The notes below the pieces were generated by a model. That model did no database searches, was not told the DNA's origin, and saw only the letters and a list, made by a program, of their open reading frames with translations. From the NCBI GenBank assembly GCA_037129925.1, contig JBAXTZ010000050.1:1-19209 (forward strand): 19,209 bases of DNA. The letters are read 5' to 3'. Made by a program: the position numbers and the translations under genes. Of the stretch, positions 7,999-16,481 are shown piece by piece. The stretch comes from JBAXTZ01 sp037129925 (GTDB taxonomy: Bacteria; Bacillota; Negativicutes; JBAXTZ01). How positions within the stretch are numbered: position 1 is the stretch's first letter; each line of letters starts with the position of its first letter.

Positions 7999-9699
7999 TC
8001 AACCAGTGTGTGCGATCTCCAGCTTGCCTTTGCCGCTGCAGATCAGCACCAGGGTCTTTATGATCTTGCCGTTGTCATATTTGGCAATATAGGCGCTCCG
8101 ATAGCGCTCGACTTGGTCGGTGGCTTCGGCGACAATTCGCGCGTAGTCTTTCAACGACTTTTTCTTGAGATACTTTAGTTCAATAATCCACTCATATTTT
8201 GCGCTACCGGGGTAGGCCGGGTTTTCGCTGAGCAGTATATCGGCGTAGCCGTTGCCTAATTCCCGTTCACTGTCAACCAGAAAGCCGCCGCCATGAATCA
8301 TCGCCAGCAAAGCCATCTGGATATGTTTTTCGTCCAGCTTAAGCAAGTCTCTGAACGATAGCATTTCTCCAAGTTTTTTGGCAAAGAACGCGACTAATCC
8401 GCTGGCATCGCCGTCTAGTCGCATCGCTCGTAACAGCGGCGAAATTTCGTCGGTCCGCAAAATCCGGGCTTCGCCGCGCAACCGCTCCGCGAAGTTCTCC
8501 CAAAACATCGATTTAATCGCATAATTGGGGATGCCGAGCGCCACGCCATCCGGGTCAGCTGTCTGAATAGTTAACAAGCCCAGATAGTACAACAACGACC
8601 AATAGTTATCTTTGTTTTCAAAAATGGTATGCAAATCAAAGCGGTCGACCAGTCGGGTCAGTACGGTGCCGCCGCTGGCAATTCGCTGTAAACATTCATA
8701 AGCGTCAAATTTCCGCGCCAACATCTCGGTTTTACGATAATCGGTAACGACATTGCGGTCGAGGATGTATTGCGGATAGCGACCGTGCATACGCACGGCT
8801 TCGAGAAAGTAAATCACCATGTTTGTGTTATATACACGTTCAGTTGCCATGGAACTAAATCTGTAACCGTTGAAGTAGATACGCAAATCTTCCTGTAATT
8901 TAGCTAAGTCAATATCCGCCGGACATACCTGCCGCGCCAGTTCATTAACTTCGGAGTCAGTCAAACCGAGCATTGCGTTTAATTGCGGTTCCAGCGTCAG
9001 GTTGGCAATAATGTTAAAACCGCTGGTCAAATCGTCGAGCATCACCGGACTGACCCCGGTCATGAATAGTCGTTCGATACTGTAAGAAGTACCTTCTTTG
9101 ATCGCTTTGTAGAAGGCTTTGACATAGCCCTCGCCGCTAATTAGGTCATAATACATTTCTTTGTCATCGCTGGCAATCAGTTCGTTGGCAAAGTTGTCGT
9201 ACTCATCGATTATGAGATACAATCTTTGATTGCAGCGCGCTACCAGTTTGTGCAAATCACCAATTACCGATATTGCGGTACTGTCGGCGGTAACAACGAC
9301 GCTTTCGTGAAGAAAATTGGCGTATTTTTCGCAAAAATTTTCAACACTCCCGCGAACTTGCGCATAAAAGTCACTTACTAATACGTCTTTTCCTTTGTCA
9401 GTTGTAACTCCAGCGAAACTGAGCCGCAAAATTAAATAAGTGTTCTTCAGCGGCGTTGGCTGCTTGCCAATCGCCAAATCGCCAAACAGTTCCTCGAATT
9501 TATCGGATTTGTGTATATCATAATAATTTTCCAACACCGAGAGCCACAACGTTTTGCCAAACCGGCGCGGGCGGATGAAGAACTGGAATTGCGGCTGCCG
9601 TTCCAGTTCTTCAATATATTTTGTTTTATCAATGAATACTTTGTCGTTTGCTCTTATTGATTCAAAATTAGTCTCGCCATATGGAAATCGTTGGGACAT
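7999..9699 (-). CDS. AAA-ATPase-like / PD-(D/E)XK nuclease-like protein 1
   Basis: A 566-residue cytoplasmic protein of the widespread multicopy family pairing an AAA-ATPase-like N-terminus with a C-terminal PD-(D/E)XK nuclease-like domain (DUF1703 type). Visible motifs: P-loop-like RPRRFGKT (residues 43-50) and Walker-B-like IIDEYDNF (163-170). The C-terminal nuclease signature is Asp487 in GYADILL, Glu507-x-Lys509 in IIELKYLK, and Gln529xxxTyr533. All catalytic positions are intact. The family's physiological role is not established; nuclease activity is predicted only. I chose ATG 9699 because AGGAGG lies 5 nt upstream; an in-frame GTG at 9705 overlaps that SD. Against AAA gene 2, the region between the P-loop and Walker B (about 100-160) is diverged while the last 230 residues are nearly identical. 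A terminator follows. No convincing promoter was seen in 9710-9760. Confidence 0.85.
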   Translation of the reverse strand: MSQRFPYGETNFESIRANDKVFIDKTKYIEELERQPQFQFFIRPRRFGKTLWLSVLENYYDIHKSDKFEELFGDLAIGKQPTPLKNTYLILRLSFAGVTTDKGKDVLVSDFYAQVRGSVENFCEKYANFLHESVVVTADSTAISVIGDLHKLVARCNQRLYLIIDEYDNFANELIASDDKEMYYDLISGEGYVKAFYKAIKEGTSYSIERLFMTGVSPVMLDDLTSGFNIIANLTLEPQLNAMLGLTDSEVNELARQVCPADIDLAKLQEDLRIYFNGYRFSSMATERVYNTNMVIYFLEAVRMHGRYPQYILDRNVVTDYRKTEMLARKFDAYECLQRIASGGTVLTRLVDRFDLHTIFENKDNYWSLLYYLGLLTIQTADPDGVALGIPNYAIKSMFWENFAERLRGEARILRTDEISPLLRAMRLDGDASGLVAFFAKKLGEMLSFRDLLKLDEKHIQMALLAMIHGGGFLVDSERELGNGYADILLSENPAYPGSAKYEWIIELKYLKKKSLKDYARIVAEATDQVERYRSAYIAKYDNGKIIKTLVLICSGKGKLEIAHTG

Positions 9700-9760
9700 A
9701 GGCACCTCCTGACGCGGGCGCTACAGCGCAATTGAAAAATCCTTCGTGTATTTTATCACA

Positions 9761-9792
9761 AAAATAGCAGTAATTTTCGTTACTGCTATTTT
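9761..9792 (-). terminator. Probable terminator hairpin after histidine kinase 2
   Basis: A perfect 13-bp inverted repeat (AAAATAGCAGTAA at 9761-9773, TTACTGCTATTTT at 9780-9792) has a 6-nt loop, and the right arm ends in a T run on either strand. It lies about 100 nt after the stop codon of histidine kinase 2 and 60 nt before the start of AAA gene 1. The stem is AT-rich at its base, so it could instead be an operator-like palindrome. Confidence 0.55.
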
Positions 9793-9891
9793 AGCATAAT
9801 GAGTGTTATTTTACCATTGCCCGCTAATCAACGCTATAGTAACAATATCGACATGAGCAGAATTATAAATTTTCAAAATGGAGAATAGCTC

Positions 9892-11784
9892 CTATTTCTT
9901 TAGTGGGAACTGGAATTGAACTTGCGTGCCTGCGGGAGTGGAGTGAACTGCTATCGCGGTGTTATAGTGCATTTTCAAGCGACGGTTGACGTTAGTGATA
10001 CCGACGCTGCCGCCGTGGGTTCCATTCTGGAGGGAGGTGGCAACTGCCGCTGGCATTCCCGGACCATTATCCCGAACCATGACCAGAATCTGTCCGTCAG
10101 TATTTAGAACGGAAATCGTTACTGTGCCGCCTTCCGGATTTTTCAGAACACCGTGAACAACGGCGTTTTCGACCAGCGGCTGTATGCTAAACGGTAAAAT
10201 ATTTGCTTTTAGCAGCGTGTTATCAATTTGATACTTTATTTGCAGACGGTCGCCAAAGCGGGCTTGTTCGACTACTAAATAAGATTTTACCAAATTAAGC
10301 TCATCTTCGATAGTGGTATAAACCGCCGCGTCGTCGATTTTGAAACGGTTGCGCAGATAAGCGCTGAGCTTGGTCAGCACTTCACCGGCGCGATTGCCGT
10401 CAATATAACAGAGGGAAATCACTGCATTAAGCGAGTTGAACAGAAAGTGCGGCCGGATTTGGCTGTGCAAAAAGGCGGTTTCCGAGACGATCGATTTTCT
10501 CTGGAATCTGTCACTCTCTTTGTATTCGTTAGCGAAACGGTTGGCGAAATACATAATCGCAAAAAGCACTGCGCCTAGCCCGGAATAATCGATATAGGGG
10601 ATACCTAACGGAATTTGAAATTGAATAAACGCGATTTCTATCCACGGCAAATGCAGACATAACAGAGTTAATAATACCAAAAACGTATTTAGGTGTTTGT
10701 ACAACCGGTTTTCTTGGCAACAGGTAATAATGATTAGGGCATAAACGAGAGCATACCAGATATTTATCATATATATCTGCGCTCCACAAATTTTCATATA
10801 ATAATTAGCCGGACATACCAAGCTTGCAACAGCGGAGAGCAAAAACAGCAAATCAAAAATGGCTACATAACGCAACTTAAGCAGATCCGGCCAGATCGCA
10901 CGGATGAAATGGTTAATTGCCGCGAACAGGACTGCATCAGCGATAATGTTGATCTGATAAAGAGCCGACGATTTTAGACCGATAAGCAAAAAGGCAGTCG
11001 AACGCAGGTTAACCAGCAGCGTGCCAACATTCCCGAAACACACAAATGCGAAAAACAGTAAGCCCTTTTCGCGGGGGATAAAAATATATACTCCGATAAG
11101 CAAAAAACCGATGGTCAGCAACGGTAGTATCAGCGAATAGTCCAGCAATTGTGAATAGCCATCACTTTGCTTTAGAATATCAGCGACACCGATTACCGGA
11201 GCCGCAGTCATTCCGCCAAAATCGTCAGACAGATTAGCTGCTTGAACAACCAGCTCGAACTGACCGTTCAAGGGATAGACAGTGGCGTCGAACGGCGCGA
11301 GTTTAGGTGAAAATTCCGGAGCCTGCGTCGCAACCGTGCCACAGCCGGCGCGTTTGATTCCGTCAATATAAACAACCGCTGCCATGCGAATTACATCAAA
11401 ATGCACCAGCAACTGCCGGTCATCAGTGTTACCGGTTTTAATTAGGGCGCGGTAAGTCGCAACGCCGTGCGGCGGTATTTTAATATTGTTTTTATTTTCA
11501 CTCCAGGAATGAAGCGGTACAGTAATATAGCCGGTCAACTTACCTTTGCCAGCGGCAATATCCTGCGGAGTAAGCAACTGATCCCAGTAAAACTCCCAGG
11601 TCCCGGCAAGCCGCACTGACTTGCTGGCTAAATCCGCTCCGCTTAAATCCGCCCGCCCGTCAACGACAACAGCGGCGCTCGCCTGTGAGGTACAAGCGAA
11701 CGCCATTGTTATGAGGATAAAGAAGAGGAACGATATTAGCAATGTAAATTGTCTTTTGGAATAATTCAGCACAGCAACCGCCAT
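9892..11784 (-). CDS. 7TM sensor histidine kinase 2 (orphan paralogue)
   Basis: About 631 residues with the same architecture as kinase 1: signal peptide, extracytoplasmic beta-sandwich (contains AGTWEFYWDQLLTPQDI), about seven TM helices, then a LytS-type core with phospho-acceptor His446 in QIRPHFLFNSLN, N-box PLVENAVVHG and G1 box DNGPGMP. From IVSETAFLHSQIRPHF onward the two kinases are nearly identical, whereas TM helices and loops differ widely. No response regulator follows. The homology with the kinase 1 locus runs through the stop codon and the regulator's SD (TAGGAGC) and then ends. ATG 11784 is given as start. GTG 11772 is a serious alternative, because GGCGGTTGCT before it matches the GGTGGTTACT before the kinase 1 start. 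A still earlier in-frame TTG lies inside the promoter and is rejected. It probably signals to the single regulator at 1660-2769 (inference). Confidence 0.87.
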   Translation of the reverse strand: MAVAVLNYSKRQFTLLISFLFFILITMAFACTSQASAAVVVDGRADLSGADLASKSVRLAGTWEFYWDQLLTPQDIAAGKGKLTGYITVPLHSWSENKNNIKIPPHGVATYRALIKTGNTDDRQLLVHFDVIRMAAVVYIDGIKRAGCGTVATQAPEFSPKLAPFDATVYPLNGQFELVVQAANLSDDFGGMTAAPVIGVADILKQSDGYSQLLDYSLILPLLTIGFLLIGVYIFIPREKGLLFFAFVCFGNVGTLLVNLRSTAFLLIGLKSSALYQINIIADAVLFAAINHFIRAIWPDLLKLRYVAIFDLLFLLSAVASLVCPANYYMKICGAQIYMINIWYALVYALIIITCCQENRLYKHLNTFLVLLTLLCLHLPWIEIAFIQFQIPLGIPYIDYSGLGAVLFAIMYFANRFANEYKESDRFQRKSIVSETAFLHSQIRPHFLFNSLNAVISLCYIDGNRAGEVLTKLSAYLRNRFKIDDAAVYTTIEDELNLVKSYLVVEQARFGDRLQIKYQIDNTLLKANILPFSIQPLVENAVVHGVLKNPEGGTVTISVLNTDGQILVMVRDNGPGMPAAVATSLQNGTHGGSVGITNVNRRLKMHYNTAIAVHSTPAGTQVQFQFPLKK

Positions 11785-11802
11785 AATAGATTTGATACGC
11801 TT

Positions 11803-11835
11803 ATTATAACAGATAATACTCAACGGATTCTCAAC
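11803..11835 (-). promoter_or_regulatory. Direct-repeat promoter of histidine kinase 2
   Basis: GTTGAGA (11835-11829), ATCC, GTTGAGT (11824-11818), a 9-bp gap, then the extended -10 TGTTATAAT (TATAAT at 11808-11803). The gap is one bp shorter than at the other three sites. The predicted leader is very short, about 15-30 nt depending on the start used. Confidence 0.78.
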
Positions 11836-11901
11836 AAAAAACGCCTAGCACTATTTATTGTGAGTACGTTTTCAGTAGTTGTTTAGCCGAGGATGATTAA
11901 T

Positions 11902-11931
11902 AAAGAAAAAGCTCCGCCGGATGCGGAGCTT
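11902..11931 (-). terminator. Intrinsic terminator after the Cys-rich membrane protein gene
   Basis: On the minus strand, a 9-bp GC-rich stem AAGCTCCGC/GCGGAGCTT with a 5-nt loop is followed by TTTCTTT. It ends the inverse autotransporter 2-membrane protein operon. It lies only 15 nt past the end of the alternative reading frame that closes at 11947, but 110 nt past the annotated stop at 12041. Confidence 0.88.
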
Positions 11932-11946
11932 AAATCAGGCGAATAG

Positions 11947-12120
11947 TTAAGGCAAATCTGTTAATTGCGGGAAATCGATGCTGTTGATAATATTTACGGC
12001 AGCTTCACCAGCATCCTGGAGTTGAGAATCCAGCCTGCTATTACTTAAAGCTGCAACATAGGGCGGATTTGCCGCCGTCGATTGGAATTGTGGCAGGAAC
12101 TGGTTGCTTTGACGGGGCAT
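11947..12120 (-). other. Possible displaced C-terminus of the membrane protein (frameshift)
   Basis: A second reading frame stays open past the stop at 12041 and closes at 11947, next to the terminator. Its extra part reads as ordinary protein (PYVAALSNSRLDSQLQ, then EAAVNIINSIDF). No SD precedes ATG 12120, so it is unlikely to be a separate gene. The simplest reading is that a one-base indel near 12050-12090 displaced the original C-terminus; joined, the protein would be about 375 residues. An assembly error is equally possible. Confidence 0.4.
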
Positions 12121-13075
12121 CGATAATTTTGTCGCCATTGGTTCCGGGCGACGGAACAGCTGGTAATATACAGACATTTGTGCCTGTTTCTAATTTCTGC
12201 TCCTGCAAATCTTTCGCGGTAAAAGTTTGTACGAGCGACGGCAACCAGCGTTCCACGAAGCCAGCGGCAAAGCCGATAAACAGGTAGGTCATTTGATAAT
12301 TTAGTACGATTTTTTCCGAAACAAGTGATTTTGCAATTGTTGCCATAACGACGCCTGATACCAAACCAGTTGATATTCGCATCATGCACTCTAGGAACAG
12401 TAAATGTTTTCCACCACTGCACGAATCATCTAGCTCGCCATTTCGTTGAGCCAACGATGCGAATGCTCCTAATCCCCCAAACAGGCCGGCCATGATCACC
12501 CAAAAACCTGTAAGGCCGAACAACGGCAAACAATACCAGCGAGTCAGCCAAAAAGCGAGAGCAAGACCAAAACATCCTATACTTGGAAACGAGCAGTATT
12601 TCAGCCTTAACCTGCGGGTGATTTCATATTTGCGACGACTGATATAAGCCTCGGCTTCATCAAGAATATTTATTGCCATCGAAAATTTGCCTTCAAAAAT
12701 GCGCCACACTGTCTCGCCGAGCATTTTTTTGAATTTGAGCCGGACTGCATCAGCGAGTAAGTCGTTTTCCGCCGATTCCAATACCGCTACCCGGTTAAAT
12801 GCCTTGCTACAGTCGTCTGAAGGCGTGAGACAAATGTTATGCAATATTTGCGGATCGTCGATCTGCCAATGTAGTTGATAATCGTGACCGATATAGATGA
12901 TATACGACGGAATCTGGGCGATTACGATATGCATGATATCCAAATCCGGCCAGATTTTGTGCGGTGGACAAGAACAGTTGCAATAGCAAAGCTTGCAATT
13001 GTCACAAACTGTAGTAAGCCTTTGTCTAGGTACTCTGCGACGTGTAAATCTTAAGCGTTTCGTATAATTGTTCAT
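12041..13075 (-). CDS. Cys-rich N-terminus, multi-pass membrane protein of unknown function
   Basis: A 344-residue protein that I do not recognise. The basic N-terminus (RLRFTRRRVPRQR) is followed by a dense cysteine cluster, C24, C27, C30, C32, C34 and C36, in VCDNCKLCYCNCSCPP; this could bind zinc or another metal. Residues about 40-160 look soluble. Three or four TM segments follow (about 165-215, 232-252, 262-282), including GFAAGFVERWLPSL. The tail from about 285 is soluble and Pro-rich. The start lies 14 bp after the stop of inverse autotransporter 2 with SD GAGGA in the gap, so it is the second gene of that operon. Inverse autotransporter 1 has no equivalent gene. The last residues (ALCCSFK) may result from a frameshift. 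Confidence 0.75.
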   Translation of the reverse strand: MNNYTKRLRFTRRRVPRQRLTTVCDNCKLCYCNCSCPPHKIWPDLDIMHIVIAQIPSYIIYIGHDYQLHWQIDDPQILHNICLTPSDDCSKAFNRVAVLESAENDLLADAVRLKFKKMLGETVWRIFEGKFSMAINILDEAEAYISRRKYEITRRLRLKYCSFPSIGCFGLALAFWLTRWYCLPLFGLTGFWVIMAGLFGGLGAFASLAQRNGELDDSCSGGKHLLFLECMMRISTGLVSGVVMATIAKSLVSEKIVLNYQMTYLFIGFAAGFVERWLPSLVQTFTAKDLQEQKLETGTNVCILPAVPSPGTNGDKIIDAPSKQPVPATIPIDGGKSALCCSFK

Positions 13076-13089
13076 TTATTCCTCGCTCA

Positions 13090-16000
13090 TTACGGGGTAT
13101 AGGGCATTACGACTGATGCGAATTGTCCTGCATTGATAAGTTGGTATTGCGTGATTTGATCTACAGTATGACCGGAGTTGTCCACGTTGTGATAGCGTAA
13201 AACGTAGGTAATTCCAGGTGTTAGTATTGGATATTGGTAATAAATAAGCCCGTCGCGTTCGGCAGAACTGCTGACCGTAATTCTGTGGCCCTGTCCGTCT
13301 TCAATCCATGCCTCGCAAGTTCTGCGGTCGACATATTTCCAGCCCATTTCCAAACCGCCGGCTTGTATTGTTTGCTGTACGTATTGACCAGAAGAAGCTT
13401 TCGAAATTCCCACAAATTCGTGATGAGTGAGGTCTCCCAAATTCCAATTACAATCTCCAATTTGCTCAAAGGTGTATGTACCATTATTCGATTTAGCGTA
13501 TAAGTAACTTAACAGAGTGTTATCGGTAGGCACTTTTTGGGTTAGTAGTATATCGCCGGCAACAGGATTGTTAGCATAATCTGATAAATTTAGACTAACT
13601 TTGCCAGTCTGATAATTCGCATTCGTCGAAGCCGAATTTGGTACTGATAAGGAGAAGGCACCCGCAAAGGGACCTCCACCGCCTTGTGCAATAATGTCGT
13701 ATGCAATTTCTGGAGTCAAAATTACTTGCCCTATTCCATTGACTAATGTACATCCAGGCCGATTATTGGGATTAGGCGGATTAGCCTCAATAATACCAAT
13801 AGATCCCGTCATAGGTGTACCATCTTGCTTGCTAATGGTGATATTTACGCAACATCCTCTCATCACCGGATTGTATACCTGGCCTGCTTGAACTTCGAAA
13901 TACTGAGTCAGATTGTCTGTGATATAGTTACCTGATTGATCTTTGGCATGTATGCCAACATAATTTGTTTTAGAAGGTGGCACAACGCCTGAAACTTTAC
14001 CGTTATTATCAGTTATGGCGCTATAAAGACTTGTCTCGACCCCTGCCCACGGCGATCCGTCGCCATGTAACACCGTTAAGTTAATTGTGCAAGCGTTGCT
14101 AGACAGAGATGCATTTCTATTATATGTGGTACTATAATCCGAAGGTCCTTTAATATTAAGAGTATTGTATGCATCGTTTCCTATCATCAAATATCCAGCC
14201 TTTTTTACAGCCAAAATATATGTTCCATAAGCTACACTGGGTATTACCGTAGTCGCAGTAGCAGGATTTGATACTGTGTACACCGCTACACCATTTTGCT
14301 GCAATTCAATGCTATCCGGGATAAGCGCCCCCCCGCTATAGTTGTAGACAGATATTTTCACATCTACTGTCTGTACATTCTTCGGTGTTAAAGCAAAGCT
14401 CGCTGGCGCGGCTACACCATTAACAATATTGGTATTTAATCCAGTCGGGGTTATATAGCCGCTGGCGCTTATCGTTACCGTGTATGAACCGTCGGTAACA
14501 TTGTTTATCGTGCACTGCCCTTGGCTATTCGTTGTCACCGGGCTATAGGTACTCAACGTAACGCTTGCGCCGGTCACCGGTTTCGTCGGCGTAGAATTAT
14601 CTGTTATAGTAAGAGTTACGTTGTGAGTAGCATCTGGTGTCAGAGAGAACGTTGACGGATTGGCAACGCCGTTCACAATCGTGGTAGTCAATCCGGTCGG
14701 AGTTGAATAACCGTTCGCGGTTATCGCTATTTGAAGATTGGACGCGTCGGCTACATCATTTATCGTGCATTGACCACTGCTATCGGTAGTGACTGCATTG
14801 TATGTGCCTAAAGTCACGCTGGCGTTGTTGACTGGATTCGCAGGAGAAGCGTTGTCTGTTACTGTGAGTGTAACATTGTGCAACTGTATCATCGAGTAAT
14901 TTAGCGCTGTCGGATCTGCGTTAATGCTTGCAGAAGCAGTTAGTGTCTGATAGCCAGTCTCGGTCATAACTGTCGAGTAATTGCCTTTGCCGACTGCGAA
15001 AGAAATTCTCCCGTTGGTATCTGTCGTTCCTTTGGAAATACCGCCAAAAGTAACTGAAGCGTTTGGGATTCCTGTCGTGCCGTCATTTTCCGTGACGGTC
15101 ACATTAACAGTATAGGTGACTGTAGCTGGTAGCGGTGGCATTGAATTAGCTATGTCGGCGCCTTTAACTTCTACTGTATTTGTCTTCAGTGCGAATCCGT
15201 CACAAGTTGCAGTTGACGTATATGCGCCACTGGCAACATTTTTGATTATGGCGACACCGTCCGAACCACTTATCCCTGAATAAGTTTGTGAAGAACTTGC
15301 AGCAATTGCAGCGCTTTGAGCCAAGGGTGCCAAGGATACAGTCGCACCCGGAACCAATCCTCCGTCAGTGTTCGTTACAAGTACGCTGACTGTGTAGCCA
15401 ACAACCTCGGTTTTCAAATACCGCTCAGTCGTAATCGCATTGTTCCGTTGCACTGGTTGCAACATTTTGTAGCTGATATCGGTTGCAGCTAGATTATTGG
15501 TAACTGGGTCGGCAAGGAACAGCGCCGGTTGTGGCGGGACTAGCAGGTTGAGTTGGAAACCGACATTGGCGTTGGATTGTCCGCCGTTACCGATCGTTCC
15601 ACCACCATAAACAGCTATTTGCGGTGTAACTTGCAACTGTGCGGTTAAGTTGGCGTTCATGGCGCTGCCAAGATAGCCGTTGATTGTGCCGTTTTGGGTT
15701 TGGGCGTAGTAGTTGCCGGTGGCTGTAAGTTTTAGCCACGGTGCGTTCCAGAACGAGAAGTCGGTGCCGATTGACAAATCAGCGCCGGGCGCGACATGTT
15801 GCCAAGCGGTCGTTCCGGCTTCGATGCCGGTTGTTTGCAATCCGCCGACTTGCACGTCGGATGAAATTCCATAATAGCCGTTTAACCGGGTTTCAATGCT
15901 GCCGGTGAAATATTCCAGGCCGGCTCCGACGCGCATGTGCGAGCCGGTCGGAGAAAATGTGCCTTCGCCCTGCACAGTGGTCTGCCAGTCGTAGAATAAG

Positions 16001-16458
16001 TTAACGCCATACATTGAGTTGTGGTTAACGTCCATTGAACGATAACCAAGACCGACGTTGACAGTATTATTATTCGTTCCATATTGTCCCTGCGCGAACA
16101 GAAAATTATTCAAATTATCTTTCATCGTCAACGGTTGAAAGGTGTTTATGTTCCATTGCGGCGTGTTGCCGCTGAATGCCGAAAAATTGAAGTTGGTTGT
16201 TTTCAACCAATCCCAGCCCCAGGAATTTTTGAACTCGTTAAAATAATAATTACTCAGGCTGTCAGCGGTTCCCAAAACCGCCTGACCGCTGTTGTCGGTG
16301 AAAACTGGCGGCTGGCTGTTTGCCGCTGGTGTTGTGTTGGGGTCAGTGTACGGGGATGACTGCTGCGGCGCCGCAGCGACGGCGATTTGCGAGAACAAAA
16401 AAACAAACAGCATGACTATGGCCATTGTTTTTTTGTACTGAGATAGTTGAGTATGCAT
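13090..16458 (-). CDS. Inverse autotransporter (intimin/invasin-type) adhesin 2
   Basis: A 1122-residue outer-membrane protein. Signal peptide (about 1-29), inverse-autotransporter beta-barrel (about 50-310), and post-barrel segment QPVQRNNAITTERY (about 335-350). The passenger starts with four carboxypeptidase-regulatory/Ig-like domains (about 352-445, 446-526, 527-611, 612-696). The last two are an 85-residue tandem repeat opening HNVTLTVTDN/HNVTLTITDN and containing SGQCTIN/QGQCTIN. Residues about 697-1122 hold further beta-domains with sparse Cys. No LysM or lectin tip is recognised. I chose ATG 16458 because AAGGAG lies 5 nt upstream and adhesin 1 starts at the same point; the reading frame continues upstream to 16548 through leader and promoter and is not coding there. 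Barrel, signal peptide and leader nearly match adhesin 1, but the passenger is unrelated. It is co-transcribed with the Cys-rich membrane protein gene. Confidence 0.9.
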   Translation of the reverse strand: MHTQLSQYKKTMAIVMLFVFLFSQIAVAAAPQQSSPYTDPNTTPAANSQPPVFTDNSGQAVLGTADSLSNYYFNEFKNSWGWDWLKTTNFNFSAFSGNTPQWNINTFQPLTMKDNLNNFLFAQGQYGTNNNTVNVGLGYRSMDVNHNSMYGVNLFYDWQTTVQGEGTFSPTGSHMRVGAGLEYFTGSIETRLNGYYGISSDVQVGGLQTTGIEAGTTAWQHVAPGADLSIGTDFSFWNAPWLKLTATGNYYAQTQNGTINGYLGSAMNANLTAQLQVTPQIAVYGGGTIGNGGQSNANVGFQLNLLVPPQPALFLADPVTNNLAATDISYKMLQPVQRNNAITTERYLKTEVVGYTVSVLVTNTDGGLVPGATVSLAPLAQSAAIAASSSQTYSGISGSDGVAIIKNVASGAYTSTATCDGFALKTNTVEVKGADIANSMPPLPATVTYTVNVTVTENDGTTGIPNASVTFGGISKGTTDTNGRISFAVGKGNYSTVMTETGYQTLTASASINADPTALNYSMIQLHNVTLTVTDNASPANPVNNASVTLGTYNAVTTDSSGQCTINDVADASNLQIAITANGYSTPTGLTTTIVNGVANPSTFSLTPDATHNVTLTITDNSTPTKPVTGASVTLSTYSPVTTNSQGQCTINNVTDGSYTVTISASGYITPTGLNTNIVNGVAAPASFALTPKNVQTVDVKISVYNYSGGALIPDSIELQQNGVAVYTVSNPATATTVIPSVAYGTYILAVKKAGYLMIGNDAYNTLNIKGPSDYSTTYNRNASLSSNACTINLTVLHGDGSPWAGVETSLYSAITDNNGKVSGVVPPSKTNYVGIHAKDQSGNYITDNLTQYFEVQAGQVYNPVMRGCCVNITISKQDGTPMTGSIGIIEANPPNPNNRPGCTLVNGIGQVILTPEIAYDIIAQGGGGPFAGAFSLSVPNSASTNANYQTGKVSLNLSDYANNPVAGDILLTQKVPTDNTLLSYLYAKSNNGTYTFEQIGDCNWNLGDLTHHEFVGISKASSGQYVQQTIQAGGLEMGWKYVDRRTCEAWIEDGQGHRITVSSSAERDGLIYYQYPILTPGITYVLRYHNVDNSGHTVDQITQYQLINAGQFASVVMPYTP
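14371..14880 (-). repeat. Two 85-residue tandem passenger repeats in adhesin 2
   Basis: The two units begin at 14880 and 14625, exactly 255 bp apart. Both read HNVTLT[VI]TDN, then NPVNNASVTL or KPVTGASVTL, then PTGL and NIVNGVA or TIVNGVA. They are similar in protein and clearly diverged in DNA, so the duplication is not recent. Confidence 0.85.
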
Positions 16459-16481
16459 AACTTCTCCTTTTCTCCTTTGAG

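Noticed and set aside
7999..9699. AAA/PDDEXK gene as a transposase, restriction enzyme or proven defence gene
   Set aside because: No inverted terminal repeats, target duplications, methylase or partner genes are seen; the family is multicopy and its role is not established.
9716..9727. GCGCT-AC-AGCGC palindrome before AAA gene 1 as an operator
   Set aside because: Very short with a 2-nt centre and no second copy before AAA gene 2; it may be chance.
11785..11823. TTG start at 11823 for histidine kinase 2
   Set aside because: It lies within the direct-repeat element and upstream of the -10, so it would not be in the transcript.
12045..12422. A 125-residue minus-strand reading frame overlapping the membrane protein gene
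   Set aside because: No SD, rich in Trp, Arg and Asn in a shadow-like way, and wholly inside a better-supported frame with clear TM segments.
16084..16359. Plus-strand reading frames antisense to the adhesin barrels (also 5124-5408 and 5747-5941)
   Set aside because: No SD or promoter in support, and the opposite strand has a strong domain-supported gene; they reflect codon bias of the real gene.
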